Below, piece after piece: positions 8,280 through 17,730 of a stretch of 64,000 nucleotides of DNA. Location: the NCBI RefSeq assembly GCF_024810105.1, contig NZ_JANUDX010000001.1:496001-560000 (forward strand), read 5' to 3'. The translations under genes and the position numbers were made by a program. The notes below the pieces were generated by a model. The model searched no databases and was not told where the DNA came from. It saw only the letters and a list, made by a program, of their open reading frames with translations. The number at the start of each line of letters is the position of its first letter. Within the stretch, counting starts at the first letter, position 1. The DNA is from Stenotrophomonas sp. BIGb0135 (lineage in GTDB: Bacteria; Pseudomonadota; Gammaproteobacteria; Xanthomonadales; Xanthomonadaceae).

Positions 8280-10658
8280 TCAGCCGCCGCGTTTGGCGCG
8301 GGCGAAGGCGTCGGCCAGGGCGTTGTTGGCGGGCGGCGCGGCGCTGCCCGGGCGCGGACCGGACGGGCCGCCCCGGCCGCCATTGCGCGGGCCCGCCCCA
8401 CCACCGTCACGGCGGCCACCGCCTGCGCCGGCCGGGCGCGCATCGCGCTCGCCGGGGGCCTTGGCCGGGGCCGGGGTGTCATCCAGGCGCCGGGTCAGGG
8501 CGATGCGCTTGCGCGCCACGTCCACCTCCAGCACCTTCACCTTGACGATGTCGCCGGCCTTGACCACATCGCGCGGGTCCTTGACGTAGGTGTCCGACAG
8601 CGCGGAGATGTGGATCAGGCCGTCCTGGTGTACGCCGATGTCCACGAACGCACCGAAGGCGGCCACGTTGCTGACCACGCCCTCGAGGATCATCCCGACC
8701 TTGAGGTCCTTGAGTTCTTCCACGCCCTCGGCGAACTGCGCCGCCTTGAACTCCGGGCGCGGGTCGCGGCCGGGCTTTTCCAGTTCCTTGAGGATGTCGC
8801 GCACGGTCGGCACGCCAAACGTCGCATCGGTGAACTGTTCGGCCTTGAGCCCGCGCAGGAAGCTGCCATCGCCGATCAACGCCTTGATCGGGCGCGCGGT
8901 GGCGGCCACGATGCGTTCGACCACCGGATAGGCTTCGGGATGCACCGAGGACGCATCCAGCGGCTGGTCGCCGTCGGCGATGCGCAGGAAGCCGGCGCAC
9001 TGCTCGAAGGTCTTGTCGCCCAGGCGCGGCACCTTGAGCAGGTCCTTGCGGCGCTTGAACGGGCCGTTGTCGTCGCGGTGGCGCACGATGTTCTCGGCCA
9101 CCGTCGAGGACAGCCCGGACACGCGCGCGAGCAGCGCGGCCGAGGCGGTGTTGACCTCCACGCCGACCGCGTTGACGCAGTCTTCCACGCGCGCATCCAG
9201 CGCGCGCGCCAACCGGTACTGGTCCACGTCGTGCTGGTACTGGCCCACGCCGATCGCCTTCGGCTCGATCTTGACCAGCTCGGCCAGCGGGTCCTGCAGG
9301 CGGCGGGCGATGGACACCGCACCGCGGATGGACACGTCCAGGTCCGGGAACTCCTTGGCCGCAAACTCCGAGGCCGAGTACACCGACGCGCCGGCCTCGC
9401 TGACCACGATCTTCTGCAACCGGGCATCGCCCAGCGCCTTGATGACGTCGCCGGCCAGCTTGTCGGTCTCGCGGCTGGCGGTGCCGTTGCCGATCGCGAT
9501 CAACTCCACGTCGTGCTTCTGGCACAGCTGCTTGAGGGTGTGCAGCGACGCGTCCCACTGCCGCCGCGGTTCATGCGGATAGATGGTGTCGGTAGCCACC
9601 AGCTTGCCGGTGGCGTCCACCACGGCGATCTTGCAGCCGGTGCGGATGCCCGGGTCCAGCCCGAGCACGGTCTTGGCGCCGGCCGGCGCGGCCAGCAGCA
9701 GGTCCTTGAGGTTGTCGCCAAACACCGCGATCGCCTCGGCCTCGGCCTTCTCGCGGGCCTGGTTGAACAGGTCCAGCAGCAGGTGCATGTGCAGCTTGGC
9801 ACGCCAGGTCAGGCGGCACGCATCCAGCAGCCAGCGGTCGCCGGGGCGGCCCGCGTCGCGGATGCCGGCCTTGTAGGCGACGCGGCCTTCGGCGTACACG
9901 TGGCCGGCCTCGGCATCGTTGCCGGGGTCCAGTTCCAGGAACAGGATTTCCTCGCGGCGTGCGCGGAACAACGCCAGCAGCCGGTGCGAGGGGATCTTCG
10001 CCAGCGATTCGGCATGATCGAAATAGTCGCGGTACTTGGCGCCCTGCTCTTCCTTGCCTTCGGCGACACGGGCGCGGATGACCCCGTTCTCGCCCAGCCA
10101 GCTGCGCAGCTCGCCGACCAATGCCGCATCTTCGCCCCAGCGCTCCATCAGGATGGCGCGGGCGCCTTCCAGCGCCGCCTTGGTGTCGGCCACGCCCTTG
10201 TCGGTATCGACGAAGGAGGCGGCAACGACCTGCGGGTCCCGGGTCGGATCGGCCAGCAGGCCGTCGGCCAGCGGTTCCAGCCCGGCTTCACGCGCGATCT
10301 GGGCGCGGGTGCGGCGCTTGGGCTTGTACGGCAGGTAGAGGTCTTCCAGGCGCGACTTGGTGTCCGCGGCGAGGATGTCGTTGCGCAGCTCGTCACTGAG
10401 CTTGCCCTGCTCGTCGATGCTGGACAGCACCGCGGCGCGGCGGTCTTCCAGCTCGCGCAGGTAGGTCAGGCGCGTTTCGAGGTTGCGCAGCTGGGTGTCG
10501 TCCAGGCCGCCGGTGACTTCCTTCCGGTAGCGGGCGATGAACGGGACGCTGGCGCCTTCGTCCAACAGGGCGATGGCGGCACGCGCCTGGGCAGTCTGGG
10601 CGCCGATTTCTTCGGCGATGGTCTGGGCGATCTGCTGGGCGAGCTTGATGTCAGGCAT
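8280..10658 (-). CDS. tex: Tex-family transcription accessory protein (S1 RNA-binding)
   Basis: 792 residues from the ATG at 10658 (GGAAG upstream). Order of domains: Tex N-terminal helical domain (about 1-190), YqgF/RNase H-like domain ('[18 protein letters not shown]', about 325-445), helix-hairpin-helix repeats ('[20 protein letters not shown]'), and an S1 domain ('[20 protein letters not shown]'). A low-complexity Gly/Arg/Pro-rich tail follows. The RNase H catalytic set looks degenerate, as is usual for Tex. The protein binds nucleic acid and affects transcription and stress tolerance in other bacteria. Confidence 0.95.
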   Translation of the reverse strand: MPDIKLAQQIAQTIAEEIGAQTAQARAAIALLDEGASVPFIARYRKEVTGGLDDTQLRNLETRLTYLRELEDRRAAVLSSIDEQGKLSDELRNDILAADTKSRLEDLYLPYKPKRRTRAQIAREAGLEPLADGLLADPTRDPQVVAASFVDTDKGVADTKAALEGARAILMERWGEDAALVGELRSWLGENGVIRARVAEGKEEQGAKYRDYFDHAESLAKIPSHRLLALFRARREEILFLELDPGNDAEAGHVYAEGRVAYKAGIRDAGRPGDRWLLDACRLTWRAKLHMHLLLDLFNQAREKAEAEAIAVFGDNLKDLLLAAPAGAKTVLGLDPGIRTGCKIAVVDATGKLVATDTIYPHEPRRQWDASLHTLKQLCQKHDVELIAIGNGTASRETDKLAGDVIKALGDARLQKIVVSEAGASVYSASEFAAKEFPDLDVSIRGAVSIARRLQDPLAELVKIEPKAIGVGQYQHDVDQYRLARALDARVEDCVNAVGVEVNTASAALLARVSGLSSTVAENIVRHRDDNGPFKRRKDLLKVPRLGDKTFEQCAGFLRIADGDQPLDASSVHPEAYPVVERIVAATARPIKALIGDGSFLRGLKAEQFTDATFGVPTVRDILKELEKPGRDPRPEFKAAQFAEGVEELKDLKVGMILEGVVSNVAAFGAFVDIGVHQDGLIHISALSDTYVKDPRDVVKAGDIVKVKVLEVDVARKRIALTRRLDDTPAPAKAPGERDARPAGAGGGRRDGGGAGPRNGGRGGPSGPRPGSAAPPANNALADAFARAKRGG

Positions 10659-10763
10659 TGCTTCCGGCCGGAGCCGCAGTACGGAAAGACCCGATTGTGG
10701 CAATGCATGGCGGCGGGGGGAAGGCGTTGACAGCCGGCACCTAACCTGTCGCCAATGGCGGGC

Positions 10764-10788
10764 GGTGCCGACCGCGGGCCGGCACTAC
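10764..10788 (-). repeat. GTAG-type REP palindrome (single copy)
   Basis: Read on the minus strand this begins GTAGTGCCGGCC and closes with GGTCGGCACC, an imperfect stem-loop. It has the GTAG head seen in the large REP array near 21 kb but a different stem, as expected for another SMAG subgroup. It lies between tex and the downstream small gene. Confidence 0.6.
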
Positions 10789-10792
10789 CGGC

Positions 10793-11008
10793 TCATCGAT
10801 AAAGCTGCGACGTGCGTTGATGGACCAAGTCGTCGCGCATCGACTCCAGCGCCATCACCCGGATCCGACCAATCCCGGGAAGCTCCATGAACCGTTCGGT
10901 ATAGATCTCCGGCCCAGCGTCGGTATCGGCCCGTGACTTGCTGAAACCATGGGGCACCAGCCCCTTGTCGCCATCCTTGCTACCACCGACATAAAGAACG
11001 ATTGCCAT
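10793..11008 (-). CDS. Small protein of unknown function (71 aa)
   Basis: I do not recognise this protein. The start at 11008 is supported by GGAGG about 9 nt upstream. The sequence begins 'MAIVLYVGGSKDGDKGLVPH' and has no signal peptide, membrane helix or cysteines. The 160 nt upstream are A+T-rich compared with the flanks, and the gene stands alone between tex and a small envelope group. Confidence 0.6.
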   Translation of the reverse strand: MAIVLYVGGSKDGDKGLVPHGFSKSRADTDAGPEIYTERFMELPGIGRIRVMALESMRDDLVHQRTSQLYR

Positions 11009-11170
11009 GTGATGTGTTCCTCCAATAAAGCATCGTGCATATACAACAGCCACCAGCTTAGCGCGGCGAACCTGACTGATACGTCATTTAGCCTAATAAC
11101 CATTGTTTGCATGCAGATGACGTCGCATTGCACGACGTTTTATTTACGCGGATTTAACGGCCAGATAACG

Positions 11171-11611
11171 CTACGGCCACCAGCCGCGCCCGGTCATCGC
11201 ATACACATCGGCGGCCCGCTCGAACGGATTGCGCGCACTGACGCCCCCGCAGAGCAGGTATACCGGCAGGTACAGCGGCCCCAGCACCAGGTACTGGTAG
11301 ACGTGCGCGCGTTCGTGGTCGTGCAGGCCGATCACCGGCTCGGTGCACTCGCCCGCCTGATGGGCGTAGGTGCGGCATGGCACGTCCAGCACCGGGCCGG
11401 TGTGCAGGATCACGTTGCCCAGGGTGATCGCCCCGCCCGGCCCCCACGGCCACTCACGGAACACCACCGCCAGGTCGCGCTGATTCCATGACGCACGCGC
11501 ACCGGCCAGCATGCCTGCCAGGCCGGCAACCAGTCCGATCAGGGTGTTGGGCGCAGTCCACAGCGCACCCAGCCCCTGCAGGATGCGCAGCGCCGGCGTG
11601 GGCAGGCTCAA
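11171..11611 (-). CDS. Membrane-associated protein with an HExxH-like motif
   Basis: 146 residues if translation begins at the TTG overlapping the PspC stop (TTGA at 11611-11608, GAGG upstream); a GTG at 11638 would add nine residues. It has one hydrophobic N-terminal segment ('NTLIGLVAGLAGMLAG') and a second near the C-terminus ('YLVLGPLYLPVYLLCGG'). Between them 'GLHDHERAHVYQY' contains HERAH, which fits the HExxH zinc-protease pattern. I cannot assign a family with certainty; proteolytic activity is only an inference. Confidence 0.6.
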   Translation of the reverse strand: MSLPTPALRILQGLGALWTAPNTLIGLVAGLAGMLAGARASWNQRDLAVVFREWPWGPGGAITLGNVILHTGPVLDVPCRTYAHQAGECTEPVIGLHDHERAHVYQYLVLGPLYLPVYLLCGGVSARNPFERAADVYAMTGRGWWP

Positions 11612-11811
11612 TCGGCCTCGTTGGGGATCAGCAGCCACAGGATCAGGTAGACCAGGATGCCGGGGAACGCCGCCGACAGCACCGAGACCAGCACGAACAA
11701 CACCCGCACCAGGGTGGAACTCCAGCCGAAGCGGTGCGCGATGCCGCCCATCACCCCGGCGATCATGCGGTCGTTGAGCGAGCGCGACAGCGGTTGCGGG
11801 GTGGCATTCAT
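11608..11811 (-). CDS. PspC-domain small membrane protein
   Basis: 67 residues from the ATG at 11811. 'SLNDRMIAGVMGGIAHRFGW' is the PspC signature, followed by a single long membrane helix ('VLFVLVSVLSAAFPGILVYL'). PspC proteins take part in envelope stress signalling. The stop overlaps the start of the HERAH protein gene, so the two are translated together. Confidence 0.85.
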   Translation of the reverse strand: MNATPQPLSRSLNDRMIAGVMGGIAHRFGWSSTLVRVLFVLVSVLSAAFPGILVYLILWLLIPNEAD

Positions 11812-11861
11812 GGCAGCGGTCTCCGGCAGCGGGCGATGGCGGACTGTAGCGCGGACGATGT

Positions 11862-12233
11862 CTACGGCGTGCGTTGGCGCAGGGCCGTCAAGCGGGCGCC
11901 GAACCAAACCGCGGCGGCCTGCTCGGGCTGGCCCGGGCAGGCGATGCGGTAGGGCTTGCCGCTCATGCTGCTCTGGCTGGCGGCGCGCTCGATGAACTGC
12001 TCGGCGGTGTCCACCTTGTCTTTCTTGAGCAGGTAGTCGTACTTGCGCTGCAGGTGCGCGCGCGCTTCGGCGGCATCGTGCCAGCTGCCATTGCGCTGGA
12101 AGCGGCAGTTGGAGCCATCCAACGCACCGATCAGGCCGGCAATCTCGCGGCGGGCGCTATCGGTCGGGGCGGCCAGCGCAAGGCCGGGGGCGATGAGCGC
12201 CAGGGCGAGCACGGATCGGGTGCGATGGGTCAT
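11862..12233 (-). CDS. DUF5329-like periplasmic protein
   Basis: 123 residues from the ATG at 12233, which overlaps the phaC stop (ATGA). A clear Sec signal peptide ('VLALALIAPGLALAAP') is followed by 'REIAGLIGALDGSNCRFQRN' and 'AEQFIERAASQSSMSGKPYRI', features I associate with DUF5329. The function is unknown. Its position makes it the last gene of the phaE-phaC operon, perhaps by chance. Confidence 0.7.
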   Translation of the reverse strand: MTHRTRSVLALALIAPGLALAAPTDSARREIAGLIGALDGSNCRFQRNGSWHDAAEARAHLQRKYDYLLKKDKVDTAEQFIERAASQSSMSGKPYRIACPGQPEQAAAVWFGARLTALRQRTP

Positions 12234-13297
12234 GCGGAACGTTCCTTCAACCAATCGGTAATCGTACCGGGAACCTCGCGCTGGGCGCGTCCGGACACAT
12301 AAATGCCGATGTGGCCGCCGCGGAAACTGCTTTCGGTGTAGTCCGCGCTGCCAATCCGCCCGCGCATCGCGCGTGACGCATCCGGCGGCACCAGGTGGTC
12401 CTGCTCGGCGTAGATGTTGAGCACCGGCAGGGTCACCTGCGACAACTGCACCGTGTCCTCGCCGATGCGCACGCCGTCGTGCATCAGGCCGTTGGCCTGG
12501 TAGAACTGCTTGATGAAGTCACGGAACGTCTCGCCGGCCAGGTCGGGCGAATCGAAGATCCACTTTTCCATGCGCAGGAAGTCCTCCAGCGCGGCCTTGT
12601 CGTCGAGGATGTCGAGCAGGCCGACGTACTTCTGTACGTTGAGCCGGAACGGCTTGAGCATCAGGTAGCTGGCATTCATCAGGTCAGCCGGGATGTTGCC
12701 CAGCGTGTCCACCAGCAGGTCCACGTCCACCTGCCGTGCCCAGTGCGAGAGCATGTTGTCCGGGGTCTGGAAGTCGACCGGGGTGACCATGGTGATGAGG
12801 TTGGCCAGCTTGTGCTGGCGCAGCGCGGCATAGCACAGCGCGAATACCCCGCCCTGGCAGATGCCGAGCATGTTGATCGGCGCCCCGCTTTGCACCTGCA
12901 GGTGGTCCACCGCGCCATCGACGAAGCGCAGCAGGTAGTCCTCCAGGGTCTGGTAGCGCTCGGACCGATCGGGGTAGCCCCAGTCCAGCACATACACGTC
13001 GTGGCCGAGGGCCAGCAGGCGTTGGACCAGCGAGCGGTCCGCCTGCAGGTCGACCATGTACGGGCGGTTGACCAGCGCGTAGACGATCAGCAGTGGGGTC
13101 GCATGCACCGGCGTGTCGGTACCGACGAACCGGTACAGCGCGACCTTGCCGTCGCGCCAGACCTCCTCGCGTGCGGTGGCGCCGTAGTCCACGTCCTCCA
13201 CCGACGGCAGCAGGGTGAGCCCATCCAGCAGCTTGCGCTGCATGGCCAGGGTTTCCTGCAGCAGGTCGTCCGCGTTGAAGCCCAAGGGCCCTTTCAT
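12230..13297 (-). CDS. phaC: Class III poly(3-hydroxyalkanoate) synthase subunit PhaC
   Basis: 355 residues, the normal length for class III PhaC. The lipase-like box 'GICQGG' places the nucleophile at C147, with Asp300 ('YAEQDHLVPP') and His329 ('FRGGHIGIYV'), in line with the C149/D302/H331 triad of the Allochromatium enzyme. Together with PhaE it polymerises hydroxyacyl-CoA at the surface of PHA granules. Its start overlaps the phaE stop by four bases. No phaA or phaB genes are nearby, so monomer supply must be encoded elsewhere. Confidence 0.95.
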   Translation of the reverse strand: MKGPLGFNADDLLQETLAMQRKLLDGLTLLPSVEDVDYGATAREEVWRDGKVALYRFVGTDTPVHATPLLIVYALVNRPYMVDLQADRSLVQRLLALGHDVYVLDWGYPDRSERYQTLEDYLLRFVDGAVDHLQVQSGAPINMLGICQGGVFALCYAALRQHKLANLITMVTPVDFQTPDNMLSHWARQVDVDLLVDTLGNIPADLMNASYLMLKPFRLNVQKYVGLLDILDDKAALEDFLRMEKWIFDSPDLAGETFRDFIKQFYQANGLMHDGVRIGEDTVQLSQVTLPVLNIYAEQDHLVPPDASRAMRGRIGSADYTESSFRGGHIGIYVSGRAQREVPGTITDWLKERSA

Positions 13298-14418
13298 GGC
13301 GTGCGCGTCTTCTTCGGCCGGGGCGCTGCGGGGGTTGCAGCGGCCTTGGGCGCGGATTTCTCGGCCGATTTACTGCCGGCTGATTTACCGGGGGCTTTAC
13401 GAACGACTTTCCCAGCGGCGGTTCTGGAGGGCTTGGCCGACGCAGCGGCGGCCGCGGTCGGCGACGCCGTGCCAGCGCGCGTGCGCGCCGGCGGCGGTGT
13501 TTTCGGCGCGGAGGAGGCCTTCGGCGCCGCATCCGCCATCATCCGCCGGACCAGCCGCTCCAGTTCGGTGATGCGGCGATGCGCCGCGTCCATCTCGGTG
13601 CGGGTGGGCATGCCGATCGCCTCGCAGACCCGCTCGATCTCCTGCTGGGTCGCTGCGCGCAGGCGCATCTGCGCATTGCCGAGCGACGCATAGATGCGCT
13701 GGAACGCTTCGGACATGGCTACCTTGGCATACGCCTCTTCGGCGGCCTCGATCCACAGGTCGAACATCGCCCGGGCACTGGTCAGCTGGTTGCCGGGCTG
13801 CTCATGCTCGGCCAGGCGCTGTTCGAACAGCTTGAACGCCTCATCGAGCGCCTGCTTGATCTGGTCCACGTAGTCGCTGGAGTGCGCCTGGTACTCCTGC
13901 TGGGCGCGCAGCAGCGCCTGCCAGCGGGCCTGGTGCTCGCGGCCTGGACCGAACGCCGGGCTCTGCAGCCACGGCCCGAGGTCGCGCTGCAGCGTTTCCA
14001 GCAGCTTCAGCAGGTCCGGTCCACCGGCTTGGGTCTGCCCGCGCGCGCCCTGCAGCATCCACTGCAGCAGCCCGTCGCCCTGGCCTTCCACGGCCTGCTT
14101 CCAGGCCTGGGCCACGTCGGCACTGCTGGCATCGCGGCCGGCGAACTGGGCCGCCACCTGCTGCATCGTGCCGTACCAGCCGCCGGCCTGTTCGCGGAAA
14201 CGGTGCACCGCCGCGTCGGCCGGACTGCTGGTGGCGTTGGGCATCATCTGCGCCCACCAGTCGATGGCCTGCTGCCAGCTGCCCTGCCCCGCTGCGCCCG
14301 GACCGCCCGGCCCAGGCGGCACCGCGGCATGCCGCAGCGCATCGCCCCAGGCGCTGAAATACTGCCGCGCCAGGGCCTCGATGTCGCCTGCATTGCTGCC
14401 GCTGCCGGCGGTGCTCAT
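13294..14418 (-). CDS. phaE: Class III PHA synthase subunit PhaE
   Basis: 374 residues, largely helical, with 'QAIDWWAQMMPNAT' and 'MFDLWIEAAEEAYAKVAMSE', which are typical PhaE segments. The last ~80 residues form an Ala/Lys/Pro-rich tail resembling histone-like or phasin-type DNA-binding tails. PhaE is needed for activity and stability of PhaC. Coupled to phaC by ATGA overlap. Confidence 0.9.
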   Translation of the reverse strand: MSTAGSGSNAGDIEALARQYFSAWGDALRHAAVPPGPGGPGAAGQGSWQQAIDWWAQMMPNATSSPADAAVHRFREQAGGWYGTMQQVAAQFAGRDASSADVAQAWKQAVEGQGDGLLQWMLQGARGQTQAGGPDLLKLLETLQRDLGPWLQSPAFGPGREHQARWQALLRAQQEYQAHSSDYVDQIKQALDEAFKLFEQRLAEHEQPGNQLTSARAMFDLWIEAAEEAYAKVAMSEAFQRIYASLGNAQMRLRAATQQEIERVCEAIGMPTRTEMDAAHRRITELERLVRRMMADAAPKASSAPKTPPPARTRAGTASPTAAAAASAKPSRTAAGKVVRKAPGKSAGSKSAEKSAPKAAATPAAPRPKKTRTP

Positions 14419-14467
14419 GCCAACACTCCGTGCAGGATCGAATCGAACGGCATGGGCGTGTTCCGGC

Positions 14468-15082
14468 TCACGGTTTGGGGATGCGCAGGGTCTTGCTGAT
14501 CATCAGCGAACCGGACAGCGCGAACAACAGCACCATCGGGTGCAACTGCCACGGGCCCAGCTGCCACTGGCCCAGCCACAGGTCCTGGCCGATCGCGCCC
14601 ATGCTGGCCGCCACGGCCAGCACCACCACCAGCGCCAGGCTGGTCGGAATCGGCGTGCCCTCGAAGTACGGCACTTTGTCGCCTTCGCCGGCCAGGGCCT
14701 CGGCGGTGACGTTGTAGCGCGCCAGCCGGCTCACGCCGCAGCACACGAAGTAACTCAGTACCAGCCAGTCCCAGCCGCCCTGCATACCGCAGGCATAGGC
14801 CAGCGCGGCCGGGGCCACGCCGAAGGAGATGATGTCCGACAGCGAGTCGAGCTCGCGGCCCAGGGTGGAACTGGACTTGCGCCAGCGCGCGATGCGCCCG
14901 TCCAGCGCGTCGAAAATGAAGGCCAGCGGGATCAGCGCCATGCCGAAGAGCAGGTAGCTGCGCTCGCCATCCTGCAGGAAGCGCATCGCGGCGAACACCG
15001 CGCCGGTGCCGCAGAAGGCGTTGGCCAGGGTGAACCAGTCCGCCAGGTGGAACTCGCGCAGCATCGAGAAGTGACGTTTCAT
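14468..15082 (-). CDS. pssA: CDP-diacylglycerol--serine O-phosphatidyltransferase
   Basis: 204 residues from the ATG at 15082. The CDP-alcohol phosphotransferase motif is complete ('DALDGRIARW', then G and the two aspartates in 'LGRELDSLSD'). Several membrane helices follow. The enzyme makes phosphatidylserine, the precursor of phosphatidylethanolamine, in the inner membrane. Gene length and the 'ADWFTLANAFCGTGA' start fit PssA better than related enzymes. Confidence 0.85.
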   Translation of the reverse strand: MKRHFSMLREFHLADWFTLANAFCGTGAVFAAMRFLQDGERSYLLFGMALIPLAFIFDALDGRIARWRKSSSTLGRELDSLSDIISFGVAPAALAYACGMQGGWDWLVLSYFVCCGVSRLARYNVTAEALAGEGDKVPYFEGTPIPTSLALVVVLAVAASMGAIGQDLWLGQWQLGPWQLHPMVLLFALSGSLMISKTLRIPKP

Positions 15083-15599
15083 GGAATATCTGTTGACGGC
15101 AATCGCAAGAGAGTACCGCGACCGGCCCGAACCGTCACAGAGGAGATGGCCGCCAGCATCCCGATCCGCGTTGCCGTCGCCTTCACGCGACGACGACCTG
15201 CGGTGAATTTTTGACCACCCATCTTGACAGCAAGGAGCGGCGGGGGCTGCCACCGCTTATCCACAAACTTGCGCACCAGTCATCCACACCCCCTGTGGAC
15301 AACTCAGTCTCAATAGACGCGACGGTGGTGATTTATTGATCACCCGCCGTTATCTCCGGCTGCTCCGCAGGCACTGTGCCCCCGCAGCGCGGTGCGCTAT
15401 GGTGCGCGGCGGACCCCGCCGCCGCCCGTCCTGCCCGCTCCTGCCCACTCGCTTCCGCAGCGGGCGATGAGTGCAACCAGATCGAGCCGCTGCCCGTCCA
15501 TACGGCGATTGCCGGCGCCTGCCAGAACGCAGGTCCAGCGGCTGCGGGCGCGTCGGTGGTGCCGGGCAGCGCAATGGCCGGCCTGGGCCGCCGTGCTGC
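15083..15599. other. 517-nt intergenic region between pssA and the Nudix gene
   Basis: No convincing gene. The pssA-proximal half carries three DnaA-box-like sites (separate entry) and presumably the pssA promoter. The remainder is G+C-rich and shows nothing I can name. Confidence 0.5.
15257..15302. promoter_or_regulatory. Cluster of three DnaA-box-like sites upstream of pssA
   Basis: TTATCCACA (15257-15265) is a perfect consensus DnaA box. TCATCCACA (15280-15288) and, on the other strand, TTGTCCACA (15294-15302) each differ by one base. The last two also form a short inverted repeat (TCCACA/TGTGGA). They lie about 175-220 nt upstream of pssA. DnaA binding is inferred. Confidence 0.5.
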
Positions 15600-16088
15600 T
15601 TACAGGCGGGTAAAGCTCCACGACTGCATCGCGCCGTCGCGGTAAGGCATCACCCCGTGGAAGGCCCGCGGGTCCTCGCCGAACACCAGCGGCAGGAAGC
15701 TGCGGTCGCCCTCCCACAGCGGCAGCGCGTCGAGCTTGTCCAGGTCCACCCACTCCAGCGTGCCCTCCGGGTTGGAGGTCAGCGGGGTGCCGGTGAAGTC
15801 ATCGATGATGAAGACGAACCCGAACCAGTCCTCGCCGTTCTTGCCGAACCCCGGCCAGCTGATCGTGCCCCGCAGGCGCATGGTGCCGCATTCGATCCCG
15901 GCTTCCTCGCGGATCTCCCGGCGCATGCAGGCGGCGGCGTCTTCGTCGCGCTCCATCTTGCCGCCCAGCCCGTTGTACTTGCCGAGGTGCAGGTCGCCCG
16001 GCCGGGCATTGCGGTGGATCATCAGGGCCTGGGTGCCATCGGGTGACAGCACGTAGCCGAGGGTGGCCATGATCGGGGTATAGGGCAT
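15600..16088 (-). CDS. Nudix hydrolase, MutT/8-oxo-dGTP diphosphatase type
   Basis: About 162 residues from 'MPYTPIMATLGY' at 16088; a later ATG at 16070 is possible. The Nudix box is complete: 'GGKMERDEDAAACMRREIRE' followed by EAGIE. Such enzymes hydrolyse nucleoside diphosphates linked to another group, often oxidised nucleotides. The 'MIHRNARPGDLHLGKYNGLG' context is typical of the MutT/NUDT1 branch. Confidence 0.88.
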   Translation of the reverse strand: MPYTPIMATLGYVLSPDGTQALMIHRNARPGDLHLGKYNGLGGKMERDEDAAACMRREIREEAGIECGTMRLRGTISWPGFGKNGEDWFGFVFIIDDFTGTPLTSNPEGTLEWVDLDKLDALPLWEGDRSFLPLVFGEDPRAFHGVMPYRDGAMQSWSFTRL

Positions 16089-16148
16089 GAGGCGCGGGCT
16101 CTGGGAACACAAACCCCGATTATGCGCGATCGCCGCGGCGCGGTCGGC

Positions 16149-16661
16149 TCAGCCGGCGACCTGGGTGCGGCGGGTGTCGGCAGGGGCCGGCAACGCATCG
16201 CCATCGCGGCGCAGGGTGGCCACGCCGTGGCCGCGCTCGGCCAGGTATTCCAGCCATTTGCCGAGGAAGGTATTCATCCGCATGCGGTGGCTGATCAGCT
16301 CGGCCGGTGGCGGGTACATCCCCACCACGTCCTGCCAGCGGCGGCCGACGTAGCAATGGGTAGTCTCGGCCTGGCGCGCGTCACGGTACAGGCGCACATA
16401 GGCCGACGGGTCCGGCTGCCCGGTGACCGGGTCGGCGAAGTCGTAGGTCAGGCGCAGCTCCACCGTGTAGCGGTGGCACTCGATGACATCCAGGCGCACG
16501 TCCAGGCCGTCGCCGACCGAGGACACGTAGCTGCCGGGCACCAGCTCGGCCGGCGCGAACAGGCGCACCAGGTGCTGGTAGTTTTCCGCGTACAGCCCCA
16601 TCAGCCAGCTCAGGCGGCTGAGCCTGGGGATGCGTTCGATGCGGGGGGAAGCCTGGGCCAT
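16149..16661 (-). CDS. DUF1249 (YqiB-like) protein
   Basis: 170 residues, cytosolic, with 'SWLMGLYAENYQHLVRLF' and 'DVIECHRYTVELRLTYDF', which mark DUF1249. The biochemical role is unknown. In E. coli the homologue is encoded near a Nudix (ADP-ribose pyrophosphatase) gene, and a Nudix gene is adjacent here as well. Confidence 0.8.
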   Translation of the reverse strand: MAQASPRIERIPRLSRLSWLMGLYAENYQHLVRLFAPAELVPGSYVSSVGDGLDVRLDVIECHRYTVELRLTYDFADPVTGQPDPSAYVRLYRDARQAETTHCYVGRRWQDVVGMYPPPAELISHRMRMNTFLGKWLEYLAERGHGVATLRRDGDALPAPADTRRTQVAG

Positions 16662-16765
16662 GGGTCGATCCTACACGTTGATCCTCCAACGTGGGGGCGA
16701 CCCGGCCCCGGCCAAAGGGCCCGGGCCGAAACGGTTCACCGGCCGGTGCTGGCCGTGGCCCGGCC

Positions 16766-17587
16766 TCAGTACAGCTCGCGCTGCAGCCCCAGCGTGGTCA
16801 ACACCTTGCTGGAGATCTCCTCGATCGAGGTGTGGGTGGTGCTCAGGGTGGCGATGCGCTCCATCCGGAACATCGTCTCGGCCGCGGCGACCTCGCGCTT
16901 GCAGGTCTCCAGGTTGGCGTAGCGCGAGTTCGGCCGGCGCTCCTGGCGGATCTGCTGCAACCGGTCCGGGTCGATGGTCAGCCCGAACAGTTTCTTGCGG
17001 TAGGGCCGCAGCCGCGGCGGCAGGCGGTCGTGCTCCAGGTCCTCGTCGGTGAGCGGGTAATTGGCCGCGCGCACCCCGTAATGCAGGGCCAGGTAGATGC
17101 AGGTCGGGGTCTTGCCCGCCCGCGATACCGCCACCAGGATCACGTCGGCATCGTCGTAGTTGATGGCGATGCCGTCATCGTGGGTCAGCGCGAAGTTCAT
17201 CGCGTTGATGCGCCGGTGGTAGGTCTCGAAGTCGACCATGCCGTGCGCCTGGCCCACCCGGGAGTGCCGGTTGACGGCCAGTTCGCGCTCCAGCGGCTCG
17301 ATGAAGGGGGCGAATACGTCCAGCATCAGCCCACCGCTTTCGGCCAGGATCACGCTCAGGCCGCTGTCCACGCAGGAACTGACCACGATCGGCCGGACCT
17401 GGTAGCGCTCCCCGGCTGCACGGATCCGTTCACAGGCTTCGCGCGCCTTTTCCGGATCATCGATGAACGACATCCGGTCGGTAATGAAGCTGAACCCGGA
17501 GAACTGGGTCAGGAGGCTATGCCCAATGGTTTCAGCGGTGATACCGGTTCCATCGGACACGTAGAACACCGGACGGATCGTCGACAT
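16766..17587 (-). CDS. ppsR: PEP synthase regulatory protein (kinase/pyrophosphorylase)
   Basis: 273 residues of the DUF299/PpsR family, with the P-loop region '[19 protein letters not shown]' and the N-terminal '[19 protein letters not shown]'. PpsR inactivates PEP synthase by ADP-dependent phosphorylation of a threonine near the catalytic histidine and reverses it with phosphate. It is divergent from its target ppsA, with a shared 143-nt control region. Confidence 0.95.
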   Translation of the reverse strand: MSTIRPVFYVSDGTGITAETIGHSLLTQFSGFSFITDRMSFIDDPEKAREACERIRAAGERYQVRPIVVSSCVDSGLSVILAESGGLMLDVFAPFIEPLERELAVNRHSRVGQAHGMVDFETYHRRINAMNFALTHDDGIAINYDDADVILVAVSRAGKTPTCIYLALHYGVRAANYPLTDEDLEHDRLPPRLRPYRKKLFGLTIDPDRLQQIRQERRPNSRYANLETCKREVAAAETMFRMERIATLSTTHTSIEEISSKVLTTLGLQRELY

Positions 17588-17618
17588 GCGCCTTTTACCC
17601 CCTCTGAAGCTTAAAAAG

Positions 17619-17646
17619 GCCGTCGATACAAGCTTGTGCCGACGGC
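17619..17646. promoter_or_regulatory. 28-bp dyad (candidate operator) between ppsR and ppsA
   Basis: A symmetrical inverted repeat: arms GCCGTCG and CGACGGC surround a perfect central palindrome ACAAGCTTGT, with 12 of 14 positions paired about one axis. It lies 32 nt upstream of ppsR and 85 nt upstream of ppsA, where a dimeric repressor or activator could control both. The binding protein is unknown. Confidence 0.5.
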
Positions 17647-17730
17647 GGTCTGCCCGGCATCATATCGGCTTCTTCCTACGGACGTGGCCATCCAGCCCGC
17701 CTCGGGCGATGGCCAAACGGAGCATCGCGC

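Noticed and set aside
15257..15302. Chromosomal replication origin
   Set aside because: Only three boxes, no A+T-rich unwinding region, and no dnaA, dnaN, rpmH or gidA nearby.
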